Positions 24,749 through 33,454 of a stretch of DNA of 64,000 nucleotides are shown in pieces; the stretch's first letter is position 1; every line of letters begins with the position of its first letter. The position numbers and the translations under genes are program-made. Below the pieces are notes generated by a model that worked only from the letters and a program-made list of their open reading frames with translations, was not told where the DNA came from and did no database searches. This DNA is from Clostridium thermobutyricum (GTDB taxonomy: Bacteria; Bacillota; Clostridia; Ch29), in NCBI GenBank assembly GCA_016842005.1, contig JAENYD010000002.1:1-64000 (forward strand), written 5' to 3'.

Positions 24749-26295
24749 ACCTGGACGATTCAATAATCAGGGAGGCCCGGGCTGCTGCCGGGAATATAGC
24801 CCGTGAACTTCAAAAGATGATAGATGTTCATACAACAGTAAGTGTTGAGCGGACGGTCGCAAGGTTATTCGGGGTGGATGGAGTGGATGCCACCGGCATA
24901 CCCCTGCCAAACGTACTGGTGGATCAGGTCCATGCGGAAGGTGAACTGGGGCGCGGGATTGCATTCTGGCTGGGCAATGCCATGGTATACTATAATGATT
25001 CAGCCCGGGCCATTGCCGAAGAGGTAGGAAAAGGCAATATAAACCTCCTGGAGATTCCCCTGCAGGACAGTGATGAAGTCAGGAGAACGGTGGACCGGCA
25101 GGCAGAGGCATCTGCCCGGATGATCCGGAACAAAAGGATGGAACGCTCCGACCTGATGAAAAAGGTGGGTCTGGGACAGAAACCCTATCTCTATGTAATA
25201 GTTGCAACGGGGAACATATATGAGGATGTGGTGCAGGCCCAGGCGGCGGCACGGCAGGGGGCGGATATTATCGCAGTCATAAGGACGACCGGTCAGAGCC
25301 TGCTGGACTATGTGCCCTACGGCCCGACAACCGAAGGGTTCGGAGGGACATATGCCACCCAGGAGAATTTCAAGATCATGCGGAAGGCCCTGGATGAAAC
25401 GGGTAAGGAAATAGGGCGGTATATACAGCTTGTAAACTACTGCTCGGGTCTGTGCATGCCTGAAATAGCCGCCATGGGGGCTGTGGAGCGGCTGGACATG
25501 ATGCTCAATGATTCCATGTACGGTATCCTGTTCAGGGACATAAACATGCTGAGGACCTTCATTGACCAGCATTTCTCAAGGATGATAAACGCCTTTTCAG
25601 GCATAGTGATAAACACGGGGGAAGACAACTATCTTACCACTGCCGATGCATACCAGGAGGCCCATACTGTCCTGGCATCCCAGCTGATTAACGAGCAGAT
25701 GGCGTTAAAATCCGGTCTGCCCGAGGAGCAGATGGGACTGGGGCATGCCTTTGAGATGAATCCGGATATGGAGGACGGTCTGTTATGGGAAATGGCCCAG
25801 GCGCAGATGGCCAGGGAAATATTTCCCAAAGCGCCCCTGAAATACATGCCTCCCACGAAATATATGACCGGGAACATCTTTAAGGGGCATCTCATGGATG
25901 CAATGTTCAACCTGGTATCCGTGACAACCGGACAGGAGATACAGCTTCTGGGCATGCTCACCGAGGCCATCCATACTCCCTTTATGCACGACAGGTATCT
26001 CAGCATAGAAAATGCCAAATACATATTCAACAATGCACGGCACCTGGGGGACGAAATCGTGTTCAAAGAAGGAGGGCGGATGCAGAAGCGGGCATCCCGG
26101 GTCCTCAGTGATGCGCACAGCATGCTGAAAGAGATAGAAAAGATCGGACTGATGGAAGCCATTGAACGGGGCATGTTTGCGGACATCAAACGTTCCAGGG
26201 ACGGAGGCAAAGGCCTTGAAGGGGTCATTGAAAAAGACGACAACTATTATAATCCTTTCTATCATATATTTATGGACAGGGGGGTCAGTGAATGA
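24733..26295 (+). CDS. kamD: Lysine 5,6-aminomutase alpha subunit
   Basis: The 520-residue large subunit of the adenosylcobalamin- and PLP-dependent D-lysine/beta-lysine 5,6-aminomutase, close to the known length of about 516. It carries conserved stretches such as YGPTTEGFGGTYATQENFKIM, GLCMPEIAAMGAVERLDMML and INTGEDNYLTTADA (quoted in part). The enzyme moves the terminal amino group of beta-lysine from C6 to C5, giving 3,5-diaminohexanoate for Kdd. GTG at 24733 lies 6 bases after GGAGGT inside the end of kamC, and its stop overlaps the kamE start by 4 bases. Confidence 0.95.
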   Translation: MSKKLNLDDSIIREARAAAGNIARELQKMIDVHTTVSVERTVARLFGVDGVDATGIPLPNVLVDQVHAEGELGRGIAFWLGNAMVYYNDSARAIAEEVGKGNINLLEIPLQDSDEVRRTVDRQAEASARMIRNKRMERSDLMKKVGLGQKPYLYVIVATGNIYEDVVQAQAAARQGADIIAVIRTTGQSLLDYVPYGPTTEGFGGTYATQENFKIMRKALDETGKEIGRYIQLVNYCSGLCMPEIAAMGAVERLDMMLNDSMYGILFRDINMLRTFIDQHFSRMINAFSGIVINTGEDNYLTTADAYQEAHTVLASQLINEQMALKSGLPEEQMGLGHAFEMNPDMEDGLLWEMAQAQMAREIFPKAPLKYMPPTKYMTGNIFKGHLMDAMFNLVSVTTGQEIQLLGMLTEAIHTPFMHDRYLSIENAKYIFNNARHLGDEIVFKEGGRMQKRASRVLSDAHSMLKEIEKIGLMEAIERGMFADIKRSRDGGKGLEGVIEKDDNYYNPFYHIFMDRGVSE

Positions 26296-27047
26296 ACATA
26301 GATTATTCCAACATAAAACCCTATGGGGATACCCTGAATGACGGGGCGGTGCAGTTAAGCTTCACCCTTCCGGTTGAGTACAGTGACGAGGCCCGGGAGG
26401 CCTCCAGGCAGCTGGCAATAAAGATGGGACTGGATGACCCCCAGACTGTATATATGAAAGACCTGGGAGTGGGCTACACCTTCTTTGTAGTTTACGGGAA
26501 GTGCAGTCATACCGTGGATTTTACTTCTATCAGCGTGCCCAAGGTGGACTGCAAGGAGATGGACTTTTATGAGATTAATGATTTCATAAAAAAGGAGATC
26601 GGGCGAAAAATCACTGTCATAGCCGCGTGTACGGGAACAGACGCCCATACTGTGGGGATAGATGCCATAATGAATATGAAGGGCTATGCGGGGGAGTACG
26701 GTCTTGAGCGGTACCCCCAGATAAATGCCTACAATCTTGGGAGCCAGGTTCTGAACGAGGAGCTGCTGGCCAGGGCCATAGAGCTGAAGGCGGATGCCAT
26801 ATTGGTTTCCCAGGTGGTAACCCAGAAGAATGTGCATATACAGAACCTCACCCGGCTTGTGGAACTTGTTGAAGCGGAAGGCATCAGAGACAGGGTGTTG
26901 CTGATAGCGGGAGGGCCAAGGATTTCCCACGAACTGGCCATTGAGCTGGGTTACGATGCGGGCTTTGGTCCCGGTACCCTTCCACCCCACGTGGCATCGT
27001 ATATTGTAAGGGAACTGGCAGGCCGGTTGAAGAAAGGTACCGAATAG
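26292..27047 (+). CDS. kamE: Lysine 5,6-aminomutase beta subunit (B12-binding)
   Basis: The 251-residue small subunit. The cobalamin motif DxHxxG is present as DAHTVG (Asp117, His119, Gly122; His119 is the axial ligand). Lys130 in NMKGYAG sits 11 residues after it, as does Lys144 after His133 in the C. sticklandii enzyme, where that Lys holds PLP in the open state. NLGSQV follows. The ATG overlaps the kamD stop, so the subunits are coupled. A hairpin element follows at 27092. Confidence 0.96.
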   Translation: MNIDYSNIKPYGDTLNDGAVQLSFTLPVEYSDEAREASRQLAIKMGLDDPQTVYMKDLGVGYTFFVVYGKCSHTVDFTSISVPKVDCKEMDFYEINDFIKKEIGRKITVIAACTGTDAHTVGIDAIMNMKGYAGEYGLERYPQINAYNLGSQVLNEELLARAIELKADAILVSQVVTQKNVHIQNLTRLVELVEAEGIRDRVLLIAGGPRISHELAIELGYDAGFGPGTLPPHVASYIVRELAGRLKKGTE

Positions 27048-27091
27048 GTCAGCCTGTACAAGCCCGTCCAATATAGGTTTAAACAGTTAAT

Positions 27092-27149
27092 AAACGGATT
27101 CCTGGCTTCAGGCGGGGGTTTAACCCCATCTGAAGCTTAGAAACCGTTA
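27092..27149. other. Large multi-segment hairpin after kamE
   Basis: Nested arms AACGG/CCGTT (27093-27097 with 27144-27148), GCTTCAG/CTGAAGC (27105-27111 with 27130-27136) and GGGGTT/AACCCC (27115-27120 with 27122-27127). No T-run follows, so it resembles a repeat-type hairpin or a weak terminator. Confidence 0.55.
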
Positions 27150-27154
27150 TTCAG

Positions 27155-27177
27155 GGGCGTAGCGCCGCTTATCTTTA
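27155..27177 (-). repeat. Interspersed palindromic element, half-copy
   Basis: On the minus strand this reads GATAAGCGGCGCTACG, matching the right half of the elements at 3842 and 35229 (GATAAG-Y-GG-Y-GC). Confidence 0.4.
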
Positions 27178-27180
27178 GTT

Positions 27181-27307
27181 GGGGACATTCCGATGGGGAC
27201 ATTCCGATGGGGACATTCCTGCCCACAGAGGAATACCGGAGCTTCAGCAGGTGTGTCCCCTGACCGCTGACAGGAATACCGGAGCTTCAGCAGGTGTGTC
27301 CCCTGAC
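27181..27307. repeat. Direct repeats: 3 x 14 bp and 2 x 35 bp
   Basis: GGGGACATTCCGAT occurs at 27181 and 27195, with a third copy from 27209 that diverges after GGGGACATTCC. An identical 35-base unit, starting GGAATACCGGAGCTTCAGC and ending TGTCCCCTGAC, occupies 27230-27264 and 27273-27307. GGGGACA and TGTCCCC face each other, resembling the GGGGAC core of the element at 111-164. The gap 27048-27460 holds these repeats and a weak promoter and no gene. Confidence 0.8.
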
Positions 27308-27376
27308 AGGACGGGAGTATTAGCGGAGGTAGCCATCGGATAAAAGTAATCTTTTTTGTTGCGGACATAAATGTTT

Positions 27377-27407
27377 TTGACGGGGAAGGGTATATTTATG
27401 TTAGAAT
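27377..27407 (+). promoter_or_regulatory. Possible promoter before the amidohydrolase
   Basis: TTGACG and TAGAAT with a 19-base spacer, wider than ideal, about 55 bases before the start codon. Confidence 0.3.
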
Positions 27408-27460
27408 AAATATAAGTAATTTTGTATATTAATGCATTAAGTAAACAAGGGGGCTTTTTT

Positions 27461-29002
27461 ATGGAATATGCTGACCTGATTTTCTATAACGGGAACATAT
27501 TGACTATGGATAAATCAAATCCTGCTGTCAGGGCGGTTGCAGTGAAGGATGGCCTGATTCAGGCGGTGGGGGAGACTGAAGCGGTAAAGCAGTATTCCGG
27601 TCCGGAAACAGAAATGTTTGACCTTAAGGGAAAGACCCTCCTCCCCGGATTTATCGACAGCCATGTGCACTTTGTCCAGACAGGCCTCAACGCACTGGGG
27701 GTTGACCTTGGCAGATGCGGCAGCCTTGGTGATGTTTTTCGGGTTCTCAGAGATGGCGCTGAAAAGGCTGAGAAGGATACATTTGTCAGGGGTATCTGTT
27801 TTGACGAAACCATGCTGGCAGAGGGGCGTTTTCCCACCATACAGGAACTGGACAGCATAATGCCGGATAAACCCCTATGGATATGCCGGGTGGATTCCCA
27901 TTCCTGCGCAGTAAACAGTAAGGCCCTGGAATTGATGGACATAGACGAAAATACAGACGGAGTGGAAAAGGACCGGTCGGGAAAGCCCACCGGAGTGCTG
28001 CGGACCAGGGCGAATTTCATAGCGCGGAACACTGTAATGGATACCATTCCTACAGCAATGCGTCTGAAGGGAATGGAGATTGCCAGTCAAATGGCGCTGA
28101 AAGCGGGTATAACCGCGTTAAACGCCCTGGAAGGCGGAGAGCTTTTTTCGGATAAGGATGCGGAAGCTCTGCATGAATTCCAGGACAGACTTCCCATAGA
28201 TACCTTCCTGTTTTACCAGATTACAGACGTGGACAGGGTCCTGGAAAAGGGCCTCAGGCGGATAGGCGGCTGTCTCATACTTGATGGTTCTTTCGGGTCC
28301 CGTACCGCTGCCCTGATGGAGCCTTACGCCGATGACCCGTCCACCAGCGGTGTGCTGTATTTTTCTGATGAAGAGCTGGAACGTCTGGTGTTCCGAGCCC
28401 ACCGGGAAGGGCTGCAGATAACCTTCCACGCTCTGGGAGACAGGGCCATTGAGCAGCTCATAAGTGTATATGAAAAGGCCCAGAGGCTTTACCCCAGGAA
28501 GGATGCCCGGCACCGGATCGAGCATTTTGAATTTCCCACCCTTGACCATATAAAGAGGGCAGCCAGGCTGGGGGTAATCTGTTCGGTACAGCCGGCCTTC
28601 GAGTATTTCTGGGGCGGCGGAGGCATGTACGGTATGCGGCTGGGGGCTGAAAGGGCGGCAAAGACCAATCCCTTCAGGACAATAATTGACTGCGGTGCTA
28701 TGCTGGTAGGCGGGTCGGACAGTGATGTCACACCGATGAATCCCCTGCTCGGCATCCAGGGAGCCCTGACCCATTCCAATCCGGTACACAGGATTACAAT
28801 ACAGGAAGCCCTTGAGATGTTTACCATTAACGGGGCCTATGCGGTATTTGAAGAGGACAGGAGAGGCTCCATAGAGAGGGGAAAACTGGGCGATTTTGTC
28901 GTACTGTCGTCAAATCCCATAGAGACGCCACCGGAAGAGATAGAGAACATAGAGGTGCTGTACACCATTAAAGAGGGAAAAATCCTGTATTCTAAATACT
29001 AG
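27461..29002 (+). CDS. Amidohydrolase of the YtcJ/DUF-type exoenzyme family
   Basis: A 513-residue metal-dependent hydrolase (amidohydrolase_3). It begins ADLIFYNGNILTMDKSNPAVRAVAVKDG, has the metal motif FIDSHVHFVQTG near residue 62, RVDSHSCAVN, FHALGDRAIEQ and the ligand-bearing RHRIEHFEF, and ends with the usual composite beta-sandwich. Characterised relatives deacylate N-substituted amides. Lying between kamE and kce, it may release lysine or an intermediate from an acylated form, but this is conjecture. The ATG at 27461 follows AAGGGGGC at 7-8 bases. Confidence 0.88.
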   Translation: MEYADLIFYNGNILTMDKSNPAVRAVAVKDGLIQAVGETEAVKQYSGPETEMFDLKGKTLLPGFIDSHVHFVQTGLNALGVDLGRCGSLGDVFRVLRDGAEKAEKDTFVRGICFDETMLAEGRFPTIQELDSIMPDKPLWICRVDSHSCAVNSKALELMDIDENTDGVEKDRSGKPTGVLRTRANFIARNTVMDTIPTAMRLKGMEIASQMALKAGITALNALEGGELFSDKDAEALHEFQDRLPIDTFLFYQITDVDRVLEKGLRRIGGCLILDGSFGSRTAALMEPYADDPSTSGVLYFSDEELERLVFRAHREGLQITFHALGDRAIEQLISVYEKAQRLYPRKDARHRIEHFEFPTLDHIKRAARLGVICSVQPAFEYFWGGGGMYGMRLGAERAAKTNPFRTIIDCGAMLVGGSDSDVTPMNPLLGIQGALTHSNPVHRITIQEALEMFTINGAYAVFEEDRRGSIERGKLGDFVVLSSNPIETPPEEIENIEVLYTIKEGKILYSKY

Positions 29003-29042
29003 GGATGTATTTCCAACATGTATTTTGAGGGGGGTGTTGTTG

Positions 29043-29864
29043 ATGGAGAAACTGATTATTACCTGTTGTGTGACAGGAGCAGAGGTTACAAAGCAGCATA
29101 ATCCCGCAGTGCCGTACACGCCGGAAGAGATTTCCCGGTCAACGTACGAGGCCTACAATGCAGGGGCTTCCATAGTACACCTTCATGTCAGGGAGGACGA
29201 TGGCACTCCCACCCAGGATGCAGAGGTCTACAGGAGAAATATGGAGCTGATAAGGGAGAAATGCCCTGACATCATCATACAGGTTTCCACGGGCGGAGCT
29301 GTATGGATGTCCGACGGGGACAGGATTCAGCCGGTGAAACTCAAGCCCGAAATGGCATCTCTGGATTGCGGTACATGCAATTTCGGGAACCAGATATTTA
29401 AAAACACCCCGGACACCATGAGGTTTTTCGCAGAAGAGATGAAAAAACACGGTGTAAAACCCGAGTTCGAGATATTTGAGCGGGGATGGGTTGAGAATGC
29501 AAAGTGGCTGGCAAGAGAAGGCCTGGTGGATGAACCCCTTCACTTTGATTTTATCATGGGTGCCCCGGGGACAATGACCGCAGGGCTGAAGGACCTTATA
29601 TACATGACAGAGAGCATTCCTCCGGGTTCCACATGGACTGTGGGGGGCATAGGCAGATATCAGCTTCCCATGGCAGCGGCGGCTATTATGCTTGGCGGCC
29701 ATGTGAGAGTGGGTTTTGAGGATAATGTATATTATTCAAAGGATGTTCTGGCGAAGAGCAATGCCCAGCTGGTGGAGCGGGTTGTCAGACTCGCAGGGGA
29801 GCTGGGGAGGGAAATAGCCACGCCGGATGAGGCAAGAGAAATATTAAATATAAGGAGGGCTTGA
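29043..29864 (+). CDS. kce: 3-keto-5-aminohexanoate cleavage enzyme (BKACE family)
   Basis: A 273-residue DUF849/BKACE protein. Kce condenses 5-amino-3-oxohexanoate with acetyl-CoA to give acetoacetate and 3-aminobutyryl-CoA. It shows the family Zn2+ motif VHLHVRE (His-x-His) early and reads EMASLDCGTCNFG, GTMTAGLKDLIYM, WTVGGIGRYQLPMAA and VRVGFEDNVYYSKDVLAKSNAQLV in order, closely following the characterised Cloacimonas enzyme as I remember it. Related BKACE enzymes act on other beta-keto acids, but the kdd/kam context supports Kce. The ATG at 29043 follows GAGGGGGG. Confidence 0.9.
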   Translation: MEKLIITCCVTGAEVTKQHNPAVPYTPEEISRSTYEAYNAGASIVHLHVREDDGTPTQDAEVYRRNMELIREKCPDIIIQVSTGGAVWMSDGDRIQPVKLKPEMASLDCGTCNFGNQIFKNTPDTMRFFAEEMKKHGVKPEFEIFERGWVENAKWLAREGLVDEPLHFDFIMGAPGTMTAGLKDLIYMTESIPPGSTWTVGGIGRYQLPMAAAAIMLGGHVRVGFEDNVYYSKDVLAKSNAQLVERVVRLAGELGREIATPDEAREILNIRRA

Positions 29865-29865
29865 T

Positions 29866-31203
29866 ATGACTGTAAAAGACTTTACCATTCATCCCAATCT
29901 GAACAGGGAGATGCCTGTGATTGACTACGGCAAGGGTAGCTATCTTTACGACAAATCAGGAAAGAAGTATCTGGACGGCTGCGGAGGGGCCATGACAGCA
30001 GCACTGGGTCATGCGGTACCCGAAATAATTGAGGCCATGAAGGAACAGGCGGAGAAAATCTGTTTTGCATACCGTTTTCAGTTCACCAGTGAGCCTGCCC
30101 GGAAGCTTTCAGAAGCTATATCACAGATGGCTCCGGGAAGTCTGAACTGGTCCTTCTATTCCAACAGCGGGTCGGAAGCCACCGAACTGGCAATCAAAAT
30201 GGCCAGGAAATACTGGCTGGACACCGGAGTGGAGAGCAAATACTGGGTAATATCCAGGTGGTCCAGTTATCACGGGATCACTATGGGAGCCCTGTCCCTG
30301 TCGGGGAACATAAGGAGGCGGATGAGATTTGAGCCCATGCTTCACAAGTTTCCCCAGCTGCAACCGCCTTACTGCTACAACTGCCTCTTTGAAAAGACAT
30401 ATCCCGAATGCGGGGTATACTGCGCCAGGCAGCTGGAGCATGCAATCCAGCAGATCGGGCCGCAGTACGTAGCGGCATTTATATCCGAGCCCTTCATCGG
30501 AGCTTCGGGGGCGGCTATTGGCGGGCCTCCCGAGTATTATAAAATAATACGGGAGATATGTGACAAATATGACGTGCTGATGATATCCGATGAAGTAATA
30601 ACAGGCTTCGGACGTACCGGGAAGAATTTCGGTATAGAGCATTATGGCGTGGAACCGGATATAATTGCCTTCGGCAAAGGGGTAAGCGCCGGATATGTAC
30701 CTCTCTCGGGGATTACCGTAAGTGACAGGGTATATAACACAATCAAAAACGGGTCAGGCACATGGGCGCCGGGTCACACCCTGGGGGCGAATCCCCTGGC
30801 AACGGCAGTGGGATACAGGGTGGTCAAATATATAATGGACAACAACCTTGTGGAGGCCTCCAGGGAGAAAGGCGAATACCTTAAGGAAGAGTTCCTGAAA
30901 CTGCAGGCAAAGCATCCCATCATAGGTGAAGTGAGGGGTAAAGGCCTGATGCTGGGCATCGAGTTTGTCAAGGACCGGGATAATAAGGTATTCTTCGAGG
31001 CAAAAGAGGGGGCAACCGAGACCGTCATCAGGAAGAGCACCGAGAACGGTCTGATAATATATCCTGCCAAGGGGGCCTTCAACGGCGACAAGGGAGATTC
31101 GGTACTTATTACACCTCCCCTTACCATAAGCAGGGAGGAGATGGATGAGATGGTATCCATTCTTGACCATGTCATAGGGGAGACAGAAAAGGAACTGCTC
31201 TAA
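29866..31203 (+). CDS. Class III PLP-dependent aminotransferase
   Basis: A 445-residue omega-type aminotransferase. SNSGSEATELAIKMAR is the PLP phosphate-binding cup, LMISDEVITGFGRTG carries the Asp contacting the pyridine nitrogen, and Lys271 in AFGKGVSAGYVPLSG is the Schiff-base lysine. Its start lies one base after the kce stop, so it belongs to that transcript. The family commonly handles beta- and omega-amino acids (beta-alanine, 3-aminobutyrate, taurine, lysine). No 3-aminobutyryl-CoA ammonia-lyase (kal) is present here, so it could remove that amino group by transamination; lysine or diamine transamination are alternatives. Confidence 0.9.
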   Translation: MTVKDFTIHPNLNREMPVIDYGKGSYLYDKSGKKYLDGCGGAMTAALGHAVPEIIEAMKEQAEKICFAYRFQFTSEPARKLSEAISQMAPGSLNWSFYSNSGSEATELAIKMARKYWLDTGVESKYWVISRWSSYHGITMGALSLSGNIRRRMRFEPMLHKFPQLQPPYCYNCLFEKTYPECGVYCARQLEHAIQQIGPQYVAAFISEPFIGASGAAIGGPPEYYKIIREICDKYDVLMISDEVITGFGRTGKNFGIEHYGVEPDIIAFGKGVSAGYVPLSGITVSDRVYNTIKNGSGTWAPGHTLGANPLATAVGYRVVKYIMDNNLVEASREKGEYLKEEFLKLQAKHPIIGEVRGKGLMLGIEFVKDRDNKVFFEAKEGATETVIRKSTENGLIIYPAKGAFNGDKGDSVLITPPLTISREEMDEMVSILDHVIGETEKELL

Positions 31204-31849
31204 GCAGTCGCCTATTATCAATTTAAATCCCGGTGCGGTCAAGACATTTTCCGGAAGATGAGGAGTGGGAAGCGTGAATGGAAGAAATAACCTCACACAT
31301 CCCACATCCCATCCACGCCCGGGTATACTCCAAAGTGTAAATAAAAAGAAGCGTCCCTTCTGTTTTGCACATAAAGGAGGTGATGTAAATCTAGAAAAAC
31401 GGAATAAATTCAAGCTGTAAGGGGTGTCGGTCGGGAAACATTTGTCTGACATGATACATGAGGAGGAATGTTCAGACCGGGTATTTATTAATCTTATTGG
31501 TCAGGGTTCAGGTTGCTTCACGCATTCTTGGTTTTATTTTATACTTCCTTGACATGACCGGTAATATTCCGGTGGTTTTCAGCAAGTCTGCAATCATGGA
31601 TTGGGATCTGTATTCCAATCAGGTCTAAAGCGGTTCTGGTGCAAAAACCTATCTAACCACAATGTAAATAATTGAGTCTATGACATCTCAGCGGTACATT
31701 TACAATTCTATTTGCAGTATTCAGGTGTATTGATGCATAAAATCCCTAAAAGTGGCTGCCTGCACAAGGGCGCAATTTATAACAGTACCGCTTTACCAAA
31801 TTAAACTATCATCGATTTATCAAATTAATGATTAAAAGGAGGATGTTTA
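31204..31849. other. Long intergenic leader before the NhaC-type gene
   Basis: No gene is supported here. It holds the second copy of the 22-bp repeat (31212-31233), a ribosome-site-like AAAGGAGGTGATG (31373-31385) followed at once by a stop, a small hairpin ACCGG/CCGGT near 31558-31575, and AGCGGTAC (31690-31697) complementary to GTACCGCT (31785-31792), which could close a folded leader. The antiporter's ribosome site AAAAGGAGG ends the region. Confidence 0.4.
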
Positions 31850-33304
31850 ATGAGTAACGAAAAACCGGTGAAAGAGAAAAAACCTGGTTTTGCTGGATCG
31901 CTGCTTGTAATTCTGTTCCTGTGTGTTGCCATGTTTGTTCAGATTTTTGTAATACACCAGGACTGGGTTACTCACATTACCCTGTTGTTTGCCATAGTTG
32001 TTGCTATCATTGTGGCAATGATTTCAGGATTTACATGGGATGAGGTCCAGGACGGTATTCTTTACGGATGTCAGATTGCGATGCTGCCCATGCTGATACT
32101 TATGATGGTTGGCGTACTGGTAGCCTCATGGATACCGGCCGGAACCATACCCACGCTGATTTATTACGGACTTAAGATACTTTCACCTTCCATATTCCTG
32201 CTTACTGTGTGTTTTGTGTGTTGTATAGCTTCTCTGGCTACCGGCAGTTCATGGACAACAGGTGCAACATTCGGAGTTGCTTTCATGGGTATTGGCCTTG
32301 GCCTGGGGATACCCGAAGCCATGACGGCAGGTGCGGTTATTTCGGGTGCCATTTTCGGAGATAAAATGTCTCCTCTGTCGGATTCCACCAACCTTGCGGC
32401 CGGTGTTGCAGAAGCGGATTTATTCGACCATATTAAGAGTATGATTTATACAACAGGACCTGCGATATTAATTTCACTGGTAATCTACGGTATTATAGGG
32501 GCCCGCTTCGGTAGCGGTACTATAGATACAGCACAGGTAGACAGTATACTGAACGGACTGAAGGAAAACTATTATATTTCTCCTATAACCCTGATTCCTG
32601 CCATAGTGGTTATTGTTCTCGCCGTTAAGAGAGTGGGCGGACTGGCGGTAATGGTTATTGCATCACTGCTGGGAATGGCTTTCGCCATGATATTCCAGGG
32701 ATACAGTATAGGCGATATGATGAATTATATGAACTATGGATTTACATCAGAAACAGGTATAGCCGCTGTGGATTCGCTCCTCAGCCGGGGCGGACTGCAG
32801 AGCATGATGTGGACCATTTCTCTGGGCTTTATAGCCTTAAGCCTGGGGGGAGTTCTGGAAAAGACAAGAATGTTGGAAGTATTGCTGGATAAGATCTCGG
32901 CACTGGTCAACAACGTAAAAGGACTTATTGTAACACACATATTGTCAAGCATCGTGGTTAACCTGTTCTCCGCCAGCCAGTACATGGCGATTATCATACC
33001 CGGCCGTATGCTGGTTCCTGCATATAAGAAGCTGAGGATACTGCCCCAGGTCTGTTCGAGAACCTGCGAGGATTCAGCCACAGTTACCTCCCCGCTGGTA
33101 CCCTGGGGACTGTGCGGTGTTTACTTCACAGGGGTTCTGGGGGTAGCTACCACCGACTATCTGCCATACGTATACCTGGCTTTCCTTTCTCCCATAATTT
33201 CCATAATATACGGGTTGACCGGAAAGTTCATATTCAAAGAGGGAGAGATCCCCTCTGTCAGGACATACCATGACGATGAAAAGGAGGCTTTAGCCGGGAA
33301 ATAG
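31850..33304 (+). CDS. NhaC-family Na+/H+ antiporter-type transporter
   Basis: A 484-residue protein with about 11-12 membrane helices. The family signature appears as IFGDKMSPLSDSTNLAAG around residue 167-184, with ATGSSWTTGATFG before it. NhaC-family proteins exchange Na+ and H+, and some exchange organic acids or amino acids (for example malate/lactate). Its place after the lysine genes suggests lysine uptake or balancing of ion gradients during fermentation. It is separated from the aminotransferase by 646 bases, so it probably has its own promoter. RBS AAAAGGAGG is well placed. Confidence 0.9.
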   Translation: MSNEKPVKEKKPGFAGSLLVILFLCVAMFVQIFVIHQDWVTHITLLFAIVVAIIVAMISGFTWDEVQDGILYGCQIAMLPMLILMMVGVLVASWIPAGTIPTLIYYGLKILSPSIFLLTVCFVCCIASLATGSSWTTGATFGVAFMGIGLGLGIPEAMTAGAVISGAIFGDKMSPLSDSTNLAAGVAEADLFDHIKSMIYTTGPAILISLVIYGIIGARFGSGTIDTAQVDSILNGLKENYYISPITLIPAIVVIVLAVKRVGGLAVMVIASLLGMAFAMIFQGYSIGDMMNYMNYGFTSETGIAAVDSLLSRGGLQSMMWTISLGFIALSLGGVLEKTRMLEVLLDKISALVNNVKGLIVTHILSSIVVNLFSASQYMAIIIPGRMLVPAYKKLRILPQVCSRTCEDSATVTSPLVPWGLCGVYFTGVLGVATTDYLPYVYLAFLSPIISIIYGLTGKFIFKEGEIPSVRTYHDDEKEALAGK

Positions 33305-33380
33305 GCAGAACAGCACAGTCAAACGTTAAAAGAAACTAACATATACAACTGGTATACAGCCAAACCTTCTTTCAATTGAA

Positions 33381-33421
33381 CAGATTGCGGTTCGGATATT
33401 TTTCCGAACCGCAATCTGCTT
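33381..33421. terminator. Bidirectional hairpin between converging genes
   Basis: 16-base arms (33381-33396 with 33404-33419, core GATTGCGGTTCGG) around a T-rich loop, with only short T-rich flanks on both strands. Confidence 0.7.
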
Positions 33422-33454
33422 TGCCGGGTGACAGGGAACGGTACAATAGTGTAA

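Noticed and set aside
31373-31420. Excellent ribosome-site sequence AAAGGAGGTGATG in the nhaC leader
   Set aside because: The ATG is followed at once by a stop and no other start gives a frame of useful length; at most a decayed gene start.
31690-31792. AGCGGTAC ... GTACCGCT as a possible riboswitch closing stem
   Set aside because: An 8-base complementary pair about 90 bases apart is expected by chance in a region of this size, and the interior matches no riboswitch I know.
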